Shown: positions 43,961 to 51,660 of the stretch, one piece after another | How the letters are laid out: the number at the start of each line of letters is the position of its first letter | Numbering within the stretch: position 1 is the first letter of the stretch | DNA from: a virus | Direction: 5' to 3' (one strand) | Length of the DNA stretch: 64,000 bases | Virus record (IMG/VR): IMGVR_UViG_3300042375_000862 | Location: 62,001 to 126,000 of that record | Translations under genes and position numbers: made by a program | Notes under the pieces: model-generated | Databases searched by the model: none | What the model was told of the DNA's origin: nothing | The model's input: the letters and a program-made list of their open reading frames with translations, nothing else

Positions 43961-44486
43961 TAAAGAGGAGTGTCAGTCCATTTTGAAAAATATTGAAAAA
44001 TGGGATGATACTATTATAAGCGTACGATTGGGTGGACAATTAACCAACAAAGGAGGTATTATGAAATCGTTTAAAATAAATTGGGACGATAATAATAGTT
44101 GGATTAAAAATAGAGTTATAAATTGGGTTAATTCTTTGGATGAGGTTTTGTATAAAATAAATCATAATAAAAACTTAAATGCGGGTTATAGAAAATATAT
44201 CAAAGGTGATTATTTTATAAAACATGATGATCATATTTACAATGGGGATAGGAGATTGTATACTATTGGTGTGATGATTCATAAATCGGAAGATTTAATT
44301 GGTGGAGATTTAAAAATGTATATTAATAATGATGTAGTTAATATTGATTTTAATTTAGGTAATGTATATATATTTGATTCAAATACACCACATTCAGTTG
44401 ATTTAATTGAATTGGGAGAAAGAATTACACTTATGTTTTTTATAGTTCAATCTGATACTATTAAAAATATAAAACATATTATATGA
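43932..44486 (+). CDS. 2-oxoglutarate/Fe(II) dioxygenase (island copy 3)
   Basis: A 184-residue protein with H98 and D100 (FIKHDDHIYNG), H154 (NTPHSVD) and R164 (GERITLMF); LIGGDLKMYIN between. Residues 8-17 (LFSKEECQSI) are identical to those in the next gene, with identical DNA over 29 bases. The start overlaps the truncated sulfotransferase fragment. ATGA junction downstream. Confidence 0.73.
   Translation: MILKEKILFSKEECQSILKNIEKWDDTIISVRLGGQLTNKGGIMKSFKINWDDNNSWIKNRVINWVNSLDEVLYKINHNKNLNAGYRKYIKGDYFIKHDDHIYNGDRRLYTIGVMIHKSEDLIGGDLKMYINNDVVNIDFNLGNVYIFDSNTPHSVDLIELGERITLMFFIVQSDTIKNIKHII
43954..43982 (+). repeat. 29-base direct repeat, first copy
   Basis: Bases 43954-43982 are identical to 44502-44530; the flanking base differs on both sides. 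Both copies lie in the same reading frame near the start of adjacent 2OG oxygenase genes. It contains the stop codon of the truncated sulfotransferase frame. Confidence 0.85.
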
Positions 44487-44980
44487 TAAAACAAAATAAA
44501 CTATTTAGTAAAGAGGAGTGTCAGTCCATTATTTTTTATGGAAGTAATAATATTACCGATTGGGATTATAACGATAGAAAATACCACTCACAACCAATTA
44601 ATTATTCATTAGATACTAAATGGTTATTTGATAAGTTAAAGGATTTTGTTGAAAGAGAAACAACAATTAGGATTAGAACAATAAAAAAAACGATACATTT
44701 TCATAAATTTACAAAAGGTGATTGGTTTGGAAAACATAACGATGTTAGAGATAGAAGATTATACGCCGTGGGAGTTTTATTGAACGATGATTTTGAAGGT
44801 GGTGATTTTAAATTATACAACCCAAATGAAATTATATTAGATAAAGTTATTGGAAATACATATTTATTTGATGTAAGAATAGACCACGAAATAACACCAA
44901 TTTTAGATGGAGAACGATATTCTTTATTGTGGTTTTTACAAAACGAACATGTAAAAATAGAAACAAATAAATTAATATAA
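44483..44980 (+). CDS. 2-oxoglutarate/Fe(II) dioxygenase (island copy 4)
   Basis: A 165-residue protein with H85 and D87 (FGKHNDVRDRRLY), H135 (RIDHEIT) and R145 (GERYSLLW); FEGGDFKLYN between. It resembles island copy 3 and shares its N-terminal LFSKEECQSI, so the pair probably arose by duplication. Complete iron and 2OG ligands. Confidence 0.75.
   Translation: MIKQNKLFSKEECQSIIFYGSNNITDWDYNDRKYHSQPINYSLDTKWLFDKLKDFVERETTIRIRTIKKTIHFHKFTKGDWFGKHNDVRDRRLYAVGVLLNDDFEGGDFKLYNPNEIILDKVIGNTYLFDVRIDHEITPILDGERYSLLWFLQNEHVKIETNKLI
44502..44530 (+). repeat. 29-base direct repeat, second copy
   Basis: Identical to 43954-43982, 548 bases downstream, encoding the same ten residues near the start of 2OG copy 4. 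Identity at synonymous positions suggests recent copying. Confidence 0.85.
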
Positions 44981-44981
44981 T

Positions 44982-45632
44982 ATGGAAAAAATATACTTTG
45001 ATGATGAGACATACATATGGAAAACTAAATTTGATATATCACATATGAAAGATAGTGTATTAGAAGAATGCCTTATTATTATTAAAGATATGGAAGATTT
45101 AAAGCCGACGGATGCTTTTGGATTCTTTAGTGAATGGAAAGAAAATATAGATTTTAATGGTAATTTTGAATCAACTGCAAAAATACATGAAATAGTTAAA
45201 GAAGGAATAAATGTGTGTATTGAATTGTTTAATGAAAATATAAAATTACCATACAATAAAATAAATACAGAGGCGTGGATAAATGTTGTGAGAGCTAAAA
45301 ATCCAAAGCAAAAAGATATTTCTAAGGAAAACGAAATAGTAATGCACAATCATACTGATTTAAATCATATGAGTAAAGTTTTTAGACCTGATTACACATA
45401 TGTTCACTATGTTCAGATGCCTGATAATTTAGAAGGTAACGATGGTGTGTTATACATAGAGGGTAAAGATGGAATTATTTATAATATTCTTCCAAAAGAA
45501 AATGATATAATAATAATGGAAGGAAGAGTTCCACACGTACCTGCCTCTGCTAGAAAATCTACCAAAGATAGAATAGTTATAGCGGGTAATGTTGGATTTG
45601 AAATGATTAAAAAAACAAATACCTTAATATGA
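44982..45632 (+). CDS. 2-oxoglutarate/Fe(II) dioxygenase-like protein (island copy 5)
   Basis: A 216-residue protein. MHNHTDLNH provides H124 and D126, VPHVPAS gives H185, and TKDRIVIAG gives R197 as likely 2OG ligand. It is the longest of the five and least like the others, with WINVVRAKNPKQ before the HxD motif. Ends KTNTLI and overlaps the SGNH gene by ATGA. Confidence 0.65.
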   Translation: MEKIYFDDETYIWKTKFDISHMKDSVLEECLIIIKDMEDLKPTDAFGFFSEWKENIDFNGNFESTAKIHEIVKEGINVCIELFNENIKLPYNKINTEAWINVVRAKNPKQKDISKENEIVMHNHTDLNHMSKVFRPDYTYVHYVQMPDNLEGNDGVLYIEGKDGIIYNILPKENDIIIMEGRVPHVPASARKSTKDRIVIAGNVGFEMIKKTNTLI

Positions 45633-46432
45633 GTCCATTAGAATATTGGAAACCTGAGACTTTTGAAATCTCATCATTTAAGTTTAAATTAGATGAACGA
45701 AAAAACAAAATATTTAAAACATCGGGATCAGATAATACAGGTTTATGTACCTACACCTATAATGAATTAGGATTTAGGGGGGATAGTATAAAAAAAGAAG
45801 GATTTAAAGTAATGTCTTTGGGTTGTTCAATTACGGAAGGAGTTGGTGTAAATGATAATGAAACTTGGCCTGCACAATTTTGTAGTCATATGGAAAATGC
45901 GGTAAATTTTAATTTCGGAACAGGTGGAAGAAGTAATGATTTTATATGTAGATGTTTAATGAGTTATTATGATTTGATTAAACCAGATTTGGTTTTAATA
46001 ATGTATACATTCCCACATAGAAGAGAAATTTATACCGAAGATGGTGGAATTGAACCATTTATTCCAACAACTTCTTGGGGTTATTTAAAGGAGACGGATG
46101 ACGGTATTAAAACACAAGAATATTTAACTTATTTACAAAATAATAATGAGGACATAATAAATTGGTATAAAAATCATTTATTAATAAAATATTTTTTAGA
46201 ATCAAAAAAATGTAATTGGATTTGGAATGGTGGAGAATTAAAATCACTTGAATATGATGACCCCAATAGGTTTGATGGAGATTACGGGAAATATTTAGAT
46301 TTAGGTGTGGATAATCATCATCCAGGTCCAAACCATAATAAAACATATGCTCATAATTTACATGATTTTATATCAAAAAATTTCCCACAGTACATAAATA
46401 ATTTACCAAAAAATATAGAAAATTTGATTTGA
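45629..46432 (+). CDS. SGNH-hydrolase-like protein (copy 8 of 8)
   Basis: A 267-residue protein with a 55-residue N-terminal extension containing TYNELGFRGD, then VMSLGCSITEGVG (S67), GTGGRSND (Gly and Asn block) and LVLIMYTFPHRRE. The end has LGVDNHHPGPNH with Asp near His, so a complete triad is possible. Last gene of the modification island; a gap with promoter-like sequence follows. Confidence 0.62.
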   Translation: MSPLEYWKPETFEISSFKFKLDERKNKIFKTSGSDNTGLCTYTYNELGFRGDSIKKEGFKVMSLGCSITEGVGVNDNETWPAQFCSHMENAVNFNFGTGGRSNDFICRCLMSYYDLIKPDLVLIMYTFPHRREIYTEDGGIEPFIPTTSWGYLKETDDGIKTQEYLTYLQNNNEDIINWYKNHLLIKYFLESKKCNWIWNGGELKSLEYDDPNRFDGDYGKYLDLGVDNHHPGPNHNKTYAHNLHDFISKNFPQYINNLPKNIENLI

Positions 46433-46447
46433 TTTTTCATTTATTTT

Positions 46448-46459
46448 CATTATATTATC
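46448..46459 (+). promoter_or_regulatory. Candidate promoter-like motif before the BAHT fusion gene
   Basis: CATTATATTATC follows a T-rich run and ends 5 bases before ATG 46464, in the 31-base gap. It shares the TATATTAT core with the other elements. Confidence 0.35.
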
Positions 46460-46463
46460 ATTA

Positions 46464-49460
46464 ATGAAAATACTTGCACATACATGTTTTATCGGAGTAA
46501 CAGGATATGCTAATCACGCAAAGTCCTTTTTTTGTGCTCTGAACAAATACCACACAGTTAAGGTTAGAAACTCTACCATAGGTGGGGGTTGGAAGGGAAT
46601 GAACGATACACCTCATGATGATGAACCATATATCACCGATGAGATGAAGGATATGTTAATTCTACAAACCCTAATCAATGGTGATGGTAGTAGATCTCAT
46701 TTACCTATGTATGGTTATAAGAATGATTATAAACCTGACGTTCATATTGTATTGGTGGATATGAACAACTATTATTTTCACGAGAATTACGATGGATATA
46801 AGATAGCATATAACGTTTGGGAATCAACACGTTACCCACAAGATTTCTTTAAAAGATTAATGTATTTTGATGAGGTATGGGTACCGACCCAATGGCAGTT
46901 TGATTGTTTGGTTGAACAAGGATATCCATCATCAAAAATATCAATTGTACCTGAAGGAGTTGATGTGGAGACATTTAAACCGTTAAATAAGACACCAAAG
47001 AAAGATAAATTTAGATTCTTACACTTTGGTAGATGGGATTATAGAAAAGGAACTACAGAGGTTTTAAGGACATTTGGTGAGGTTTTTAAAGGTAGAACCG
47101 ATGTGGAGTTGATTGCGTCAGTTGAAAACCCATACGCATACGACGGAATGAAGACCACAGATGAAAGGGTTAAGTATCATAATATTAATGATGAGAATAT
47201 TAACTTTATTAAGTTCACCCCAAGAGAGGATTATGTGAAGTATCTACAAGAAGGTGACGTGTTCGTTACTTGTGCTCGTAGTGAGGGATGGAACTTACCG
47301 TTGATTGAGGCTATGGCTTGTGGAACACCATCAATTTACTCTAATTGGGGAGGTCAATTAGAATTTGCGGAAGGTAATGGTGTTCCCGTTAAGATAGATG
47401 GTTTAAGACCTGCAAATGTGGAACATAAAGATTTCCCTGGTGAATATTGTGAACCAGATTGGAAAGATTTGGGAGAACAAATGTTAAATGTAATGAATGA
47501 TTATAAAAAGTTTAAATCATTCGCAATAGAAGAATCAAAGGAAATTCATATAGATTTCAATTGGGATAAAATAGCAAAAACAGCATCAGAAATATTAATG
47601 GAAAAGAAAACAATTAGAGAAGATGATTTTTATAAATCAGGAAAATTCTACACAGATGTAGACGTATTAGAAAATTTAGGGGACATTAAAGATTACCAAG
47701 GAGGGACTCTTGAAGTTGCGGATAAGTTTGGTTGGCCGAGAGCAATTTATCATGAAATTTTTAATTTAAAAGATTATTATAAATTCCCCAATCAAGACAA
47801 ACGAATATTTGATGGAGATGTGGTAGTTGATTTAGGAGGAAACTTAGGTATCTTTAATAGATGGGCTTATAGTCAAGGTGCGTCTAAAGTAATTTCATTT
47901 GAACCAGATAGAAGGTATTTCCAATTACTTTCAAAAAATGCCGACCCACGTTCAATATTATATAATGGTGCAATTGCGGATGAGATGGGTGAATTGGTTT
48001 TATCCGAAACTGGACATTTAGGTGGATCTACATTATTGGAAACAAATGAAGTAACTAACACTTATGCTGTTAAAACATATACATTAAATCATTTGTTTGA
48101 AACAGGTGTTGTAAATAAAATAGATTTTTTAAAGATGGATATTGAAGGTGCTGAACATCACGCATTTTTAGGTATATCGGATGAAAATCTATTAAAGGTT
48201 AGAAACATAGCAATGGAATATCACCATAATTTATTAGGGTATAATGTTGAACTAAGAGAAAACCTTATCAAAAGAATGGCAGGATTAGGATTTGGTCATT
48301 TTACTTTATTTTGTGGAGGTAACGACAACTTACAAATGTTATATTTTGAAAGAAAGGTCGCATCAAATAGAAGAACAAATGTACATTTCGTAGATGGTCC
48401 ATTTGTTGAAATTAATGAGGATAATGAACACCAGTACAATGTTCAATTTATTGATGGGGATACGGGTGACATTGTCTATGAAACCAACATCAAGAGTAAT
48501 CATTGGACAAGAGCATCTAAAAAATATTATGTTAATTGGATTGTTAAGATTAAAGGTATTGATAATAATTTTTATAGAGAGGAGAAATTTAATCCTGAAG
48601 GTCAAAGAATTATGATATGTTTCGAATCTAAATCTTTGGGGGATAGTTTAGCGTGGATACCATATGTAGAAGAGTTTAGAATTAAAAATAAGTGTCATAT
48701 TATATGTTCAACATTTAAAAATGATTTATTTAAAGGGCAATATCCTGAAATTGAATTTGTGGAACCTGGTGTTGGGGTGAATAACATTTATGGTCTATAT
48801 AGATTAGGTTTATTTTATGATGATAAAAGAACAATTAGATATGATAATCATCCGTCCAATCCTAAAGTAGAACCATTGGGTAAAATGGCAACGGATATAT
48901 TGGGTTTAGAATATAAAGAGATTAGACCTAAATTACCAACTTTTAGTAATAAGAAAAAGAAAAGAGTGTGTATTGCTGTCCATTCAACATCACAATGTAA
49001 GTATTGGAACAACGCAACAGGATGGCAACAAGTGGTTAATCATCTTAAAAGGAAAGGTTATGAGGTAAGATTATTATCTAGAGAAGAGGATGGATATATG
49101 GGTAATAAGAACCCACAAGGGGTCGTACAACAAAAATCAGGACCAATCGAGAAGGTAATTCAAGTTTTAGAAGAGTCGGAACTTTTTATAGGTATTGGTA
49201 GTGGATTAAGTTGGTTGGCGTGGTCTGTGGGTATTCCTTGTGTCATCATTTCAGGTTTTAGTGAGGAATATAGTGAACCAACAATCGGAGTTTCAAGAAT
49301 TATTAATAAAGATGTTTGTCATGGATGTTGGAATGTTTACGATTTTAACCCTGGAGATTGGAACTGGTGCCCTGTAAATAAAGGTACAAAACAACAATTT
49401 GAATGTTCCAAATCAATCACAGGTCAAGATGTCATAAAAGAAATTGATAAATTAATATAA
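46464..49460 (+). CDS. Three-enzyme fusion: GT4 glycosyltransferase, FkbM methyltransferase, BAHT/TibC-like O-heptosyltransferase
   Basis: A 998-residue protein. Residues 1 to about 385 are a GT4 GT-B transferase (HFGRWDYRKGTTEVL, CARSEGWNLPLIEAMACGTP). About 430-640 is an FkbM-type SAM methyltransferase (VVDLGGNLGIF near 454, FLKMDIEGAE near 553). About 645-998 matches bacterial autotransporter heptosyltransferases of the TibC/AAH type: FESKSLGDSLAWIPY, YWNNATGWQQVV, LLSREEDGYMGNKNP, GIGSGLSWLAWSVGIP. The four Cys of the iron finger are present (C952, C955, C969, C981; CHGCWN, NWCP, FECSKS). These enzymes glycosylate Ser in protein repeats. The Ser/Thr-rich tail fibre begins 66 bases downstream and is the likely acceptor (inference). 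Confidence 0.82.
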   Translation: MKILAHTCFIGVTGYANHAKSFFCALNKYHTVKVRNSTIGGGWKGMNDTPHDDEPYITDEMKDMLILQTLINGDGSRSHLPMYGYKNDYKPDVHIVLVDMNNYYFHENYDGYKIAYNVWESTRYPQDFFKRLMYFDEVWVPTQWQFDCLVEQGYPSSKISIVPEGVDVETFKPLNKTPKKDKFRFLHFGRWDYRKGTTEVLRTFGEVFKGRTDVELIASVENPYAYDGMKTTDERVKYHNINDENINFIKFTPREDYVKYLQEGDVFVTCARSEGWNLPLIEAMACGTPSIYSNWGGQLEFAEGNGVPVKIDGLRPANVEHKDFPGEYCEPDWKDLGEQMLNVMNDYKKFKSFAIEESKEIHIDFNWDKIAKTASEILMEKKTIREDDFYKSGKFYTDVDVLENLGDIKDYQGGTLEVADKFGWPRAIYHEIFNLKDYYKFPNQDKRIFDGDVVVDLGGNLGIFNRWAYSQGASKVISFEPDRRYFQLLSKNADPRSILYNGAIADEMGELVLSETGHLGGSTLLETNEVTNTYAVKTYTLNHLFETGVVNKIDFLKMDIEGAEHHAFLGISDENLLKVRNIAMEYHHNLLGYNVELRENLIKRMAGLGFGHFTLFCGGNDNLQMLYFERKVASNRRTNVHFVDGPFVEINEDNEHQYNVQFIDGDTGDIVYETNIKSNHWTRASKKYYVNWIVKIKGIDNNFYREEKFNPEGQRIMICFESKSLGDSLAWIPYVEEFRIKNKCHIICSTFKNDLFKGQYPEIEFVEPGVGVNNIYGLYRLGLFYDDKRTIRYDNHPSNPKVEPLGKMATDILGLEYKEIRPKLPTFSNKKKKRVCIAVHSTSQCKYWNNATGWQQVVNHLKRKGYEVRLLSREEDGYMGNKNPQGVVQQKSGPIEKVIQVLEESELFIGIGSGLSWLAWSVGIPCVIISGFSEEYSEPTIGVSRIINKDVCHGCWNVYDFNPGDWNWCPVNKGTKQQFECSKSITGQDVIKEIDKLI

Positions 49461-49497
49461 AAATTTATAGATTTATTTCACAAATGTGATTTATAAA

Positions 49498-49507
49498 GTA
49501 TTTATTA
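49498..49507 (+). promoter_or_regulatory. Recurrent GTATTTAT element (site 2 of 3), before the tail fibre
   Basis: GTATTTATTA starts 29 bases before ATG 49527, matching the spacing at 38791. Just upstream, TCACAAATGTGA (49478-49489) is a small palindrome that might be an operator. Confidence 0.35.
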
Positions 49508-49526
49508 GGGTATAACAATATAACCT

Positions 49527-51338
49527 ATGAAAATATTTGACGCAAACATCTCGGGATCACTTAATGTATCGGGCGCAGCTCGTTTTTTTGGAGATCTTCA
49601 GGTAGACGGAACAATAAATGCCACCATAAGTGGTACCACATCAAACGCTTCGGCCCTAAACACAACAGGTTCCGCTCGTTTTGCAACCACAGGTAGTAAC
49701 CTATTCACCGCAAATCAGACAATTAGTGGATCAATAATTCCTTCTGTTAATAATGCTTACGATTTAGGTGACGCAACACATTGGTGGAAGGACATCTACG
49801 TATCAACAGGATCTATCTTTATTGGTGGAATTAAAGCTATCAGTACAAACTCTGATGGTACAATACAAGTAGGTGCTCAAGTTGTACAAACTTCAGCGAG
49901 TTTGGCTTCAGTGGGTCTTCCAGTTCCTCCAACAGGTTCAGCAGGATCAAGTCAAAGTACATTAGTAGGTAGTCAAAATATTACAGGTAGTCAATCTATC
50001 ACAGGTAGTATGTCGGTTAGTGGTAGTATGGTTGTGACTGGTTCATTATTCATTAACGGAACATCATATACAGCAGCTTCTTCAGGAACATCAGGTTCTA
50101 ACGGAACTAACGGTTCATCAGGTACTAGCGGTTCTAATGGAACTGACGGTACTTCAGGTACAAACGGTTCTTCAGGAAGTAACGGAACAAATGGTTCTTC
50201 AGGAACAAGTGGTAGTAATGGTACGAACGGTTCATCAGGTTCTAATGGAACGAATGGTAGTTCAGGTTCATCAGGTTCCAATGGTACAAATGGTACTTCT
50301 GGTTCCAATGGTACAAATGGTTCTTCAGGTTCTAATGGAACTAATGGTTCTTCAGGAACTTCAATCACAACATCAGGTACTAACAATAAAGTAGTTAAAT
50401 TTACTTCTGCATCAACTGTGGGTGACTCATCAATAACTGATGATGGTACAACTGTAACTATTGGCGGTAATTTGGTCGTTTCTGGTACATCTACAACAGT
50501 CAACTCAACAACCGTTGAAATTGGAGATAATATTATATCATTAAATGGTTCAGGAGCGGCAAATGCGGGTTTGGTTGTTAGAGACGCAACCGCAGCATCA
50601 TTAGTATCAGGTTCGTTATTATGGAATACAACAACTGATAAGTGGATAGCAGGTCCTTTAGGATCTGAACTTGAAATTGCAACTATTAGTGGTACACAAA
50701 CACTTACAAACAAAACAATAAATGGTTCACAATTAGTTGATACATCCGTTGCAAATGGTAAGTTAACTAACTCATCAGTAACGGTTTCAGCAGGAACAGG
50801 TATGAGTGGTGGTGGTGCGGTATCATTAGGTGGTACTGTAACATTAACAAATGCGGGTGTAACTTCGGCAGTTGCAGGTACAGGTGTTGGTGTAAGTGCA
50901 GGAACGGGAGCGGTTACAATATCAATCGGTCAAGCGGTTGCAACATCATCAAACGTTCAATTTAACGCATTACTTGTTGGTGCTGGTACTCCACCAACAA
51001 CCGCAGGTTTAATTAGAGCAACAAATGATGTTATTGCGTACTACGGTTCTGACGAAAGACTAAAAGAAAACATCACACCAATTGAAAATTCTTTAGATAT
51101 CTTAAAACAAATAAATGGTTATTACTTCGATTGGAAGGAAATGCCAGGTATACATGAGAATGAAGGTCATGATATAGGGGTGGTTGCACAAGAAATTGGT
51201 GCAGTTTTACCTGAAATCGTAACAACAAGAGAGAACGGTTATATGGCGGTTAAATACGAAAAATTAGTTGCATTGTTAATTCAAACAAACAAAGAATTAT
51301 TAAATCGTGTTGAAGCTTTAGAAGCAAAAATAAAATAA
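49527..51338 (+). CDS. Tail fibre with collagen-like shaft and S74 intramolecular chaperone
   Basis: A 603-residue virion protein. The N-terminal region (1-185) is made of SGS/TGS beta-rich repeats (NVSGAARFFGDLQVDGTI, AYDLGDATHWWKDIYVSTG). Residues 187-279 are 31 uninterrupted Gly-X-Y triplets in which X is always Ser or Thr. Next come fibre-type segments (TLTNKTINGSQL, GTGMSGGGAVSLGGTVTL). The C-terminus from S508 (SDERLKENI, S508 and K513 as the cleavage dyad) through DIGVVAQEIGAVLPE to a coiled coil is an S74/endosialidase-type chaperone that is normally cut off after trimer folding. It binds host receptors. It is preceded by the GTATTTAT element. Confidence 0.88.
   Translation: MKIFDANISGSLNVSGAARFFGDLQVDGTINATISGTTSNASALNTTGSARFATTGSNLFTANQTISGSIIPSVNNAYDLGDATHWWKDIYVSTGSIFIGGIKAISTNSDGTIQVGAQVVQTSASLASVGLPVPPTGSAGSSQSTLVGSQNITGSQSITGSMSVSGSMVVTGSLFINGTSYTAASSGTSGSNGTNGSSGTSGSNGTDGTSGTNGSSGSNGTNGSSGTSGSNGTNGSSGSNGTNGSSGSSGSNGTNGTSGSNGTNGSSGSNGTNGSSGTSITTSGTNNKVVKFTSASTVGDSSITDDGTTVTIGGNLVVSGTSTTVNSTTVEIGDNIISLNGSGAANAGLVVRDATAASLVSGSLLWNTTTDKWIAGPLGSELEIATISGTQTLTNKTINGSQLVDTSVANGKLTNSSVTVSAGTGMSGGGAVSLGGTVTLTNAGVTSAVAGTGVGVSAGTGAVTISIGQAVATSSNVQFNALLVGAGTPPTTAGLIRATNDVIAYYGSDERLKENITPIENSLDILKQINGYYFDWKEMPGIHENEGHDIGVVAQEIGAVLPEIVTTRENGYMAVKYEKLVALLIQTNKELLNRVEALEAKIK
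50085..50363 (+). repeat. Collagen-like triplet repeat region in the tail fibre
   Basis: Thirty-one consecutive Gly-X-Y triplets of five kinds (GTS, GSN, GTN, GSS, GTD). X is only Ser/Thr and Y only Asn/Ser/Asp; there is no Pro. Sixteen Asn residues are each followed by Gly-Thr or Gly-Ser, forming N-X-S/T sequences. Confidence 0.9.
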
Positions 51339-51349
51339 TTACATTAAAC

Positions 51350-51386
51350 AATACTCACCGCGTCCTAAAAAAATGTGGTGAGTATT
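51350..51386 (+). other. Strong RNA hairpin between tail fibre and small structural gene
   Basis: AATACTCACC (51350-51359) pairs perfectly with GGTGAGTATT (51377-51386). Two G-U and one C-G pair extend the stem to 13, with an 11-base A-rich loop. There is no proper T-run after it, so it is not a textbook terminator. The right arm overlaps the GTATTTATA element. It may act as terminator, processing site or mRNA stabiliser. Confidence 0.6.
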
Positions 51387-51390
51387 TATA
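51382..51390 (+). promoter_or_regulatory. Recurrent GTATTTATA element (site 3 of 3)
   Basis: GTATTTATA, identical to site 1, starts 38 bases before ATG 51420 and overlaps the right arm of the hairpin at 51350-51386. Confidence 0.35.
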
Positions 51391-51419
51391 ACAAAGAACT
51401 TAGTTAAAAGAAATATATC

Positions 51420-51638
51420 ATGGGTACAGTACCAGCAACGGGAACCGAAGTAAGTATGGGAAGAATTAGTGTAGTTTTAGGACTGGCAGCTACTCCGGGT
51501 CAAGTACAAGTGGGGTTAAACTCAACTTTAGGTGTTGGACGTAATAGATCATATTCAGCAGTTGCAAGTATACCTTCAGGTTCAGCATCACAAGAAAGTT
51601 CAGATTTCGGTGGTTTATCAGGATCGGGCACATATTAA
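51420..51638 (+). CDS. Small Gly/Ser-rich fibre-adjacent protein, probable virion component
   Basis: A 72-residue protein starting MGTVPATGTEVSMGRI, with VGLNSTLGVGRNRSYSA and a Gly/Ser tail. Proteins with this kind of start are common next to tail-fibre genes of uncultured marine phages, as far as I recall; the exact role is unknown. It has its own GTATTTATA element and no partner overlap. Confidence 0.55.
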   Translation: MGTVPATGTEVSMGRISVVLGLAATPGQVQVGLNSTLGVGRNRSYSAVASIPSGSASQESSDFGGLSGSGTY

Positions 51639-51660
51639 TTTTACATTTTCACCTTTTTTT

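Noticed and set aside
49478-49489. TCACAAATGTGA palindrome as a terminator of the BAHT fusion gene
   Set aside because: The stem is only four to five pairs, with no T-run; at most a protein-binding site.
50085-50363. Short periodic repeats that might be a CRISPR array
   Set aside because: The period is 9-18 bases in a coding frame, without spacers; it is the collagen-like region of the fibre.
49991-50713. A 240-codon open frame on the minus strand across the tail fibre
   Set aside because: It is the mirror of the Gly-Ser/Thr-Asn triplet repeat, giving a monotonous Pro/Glu/Val/Leu string; the plus-strand frame encodes a clear S74 fibre.
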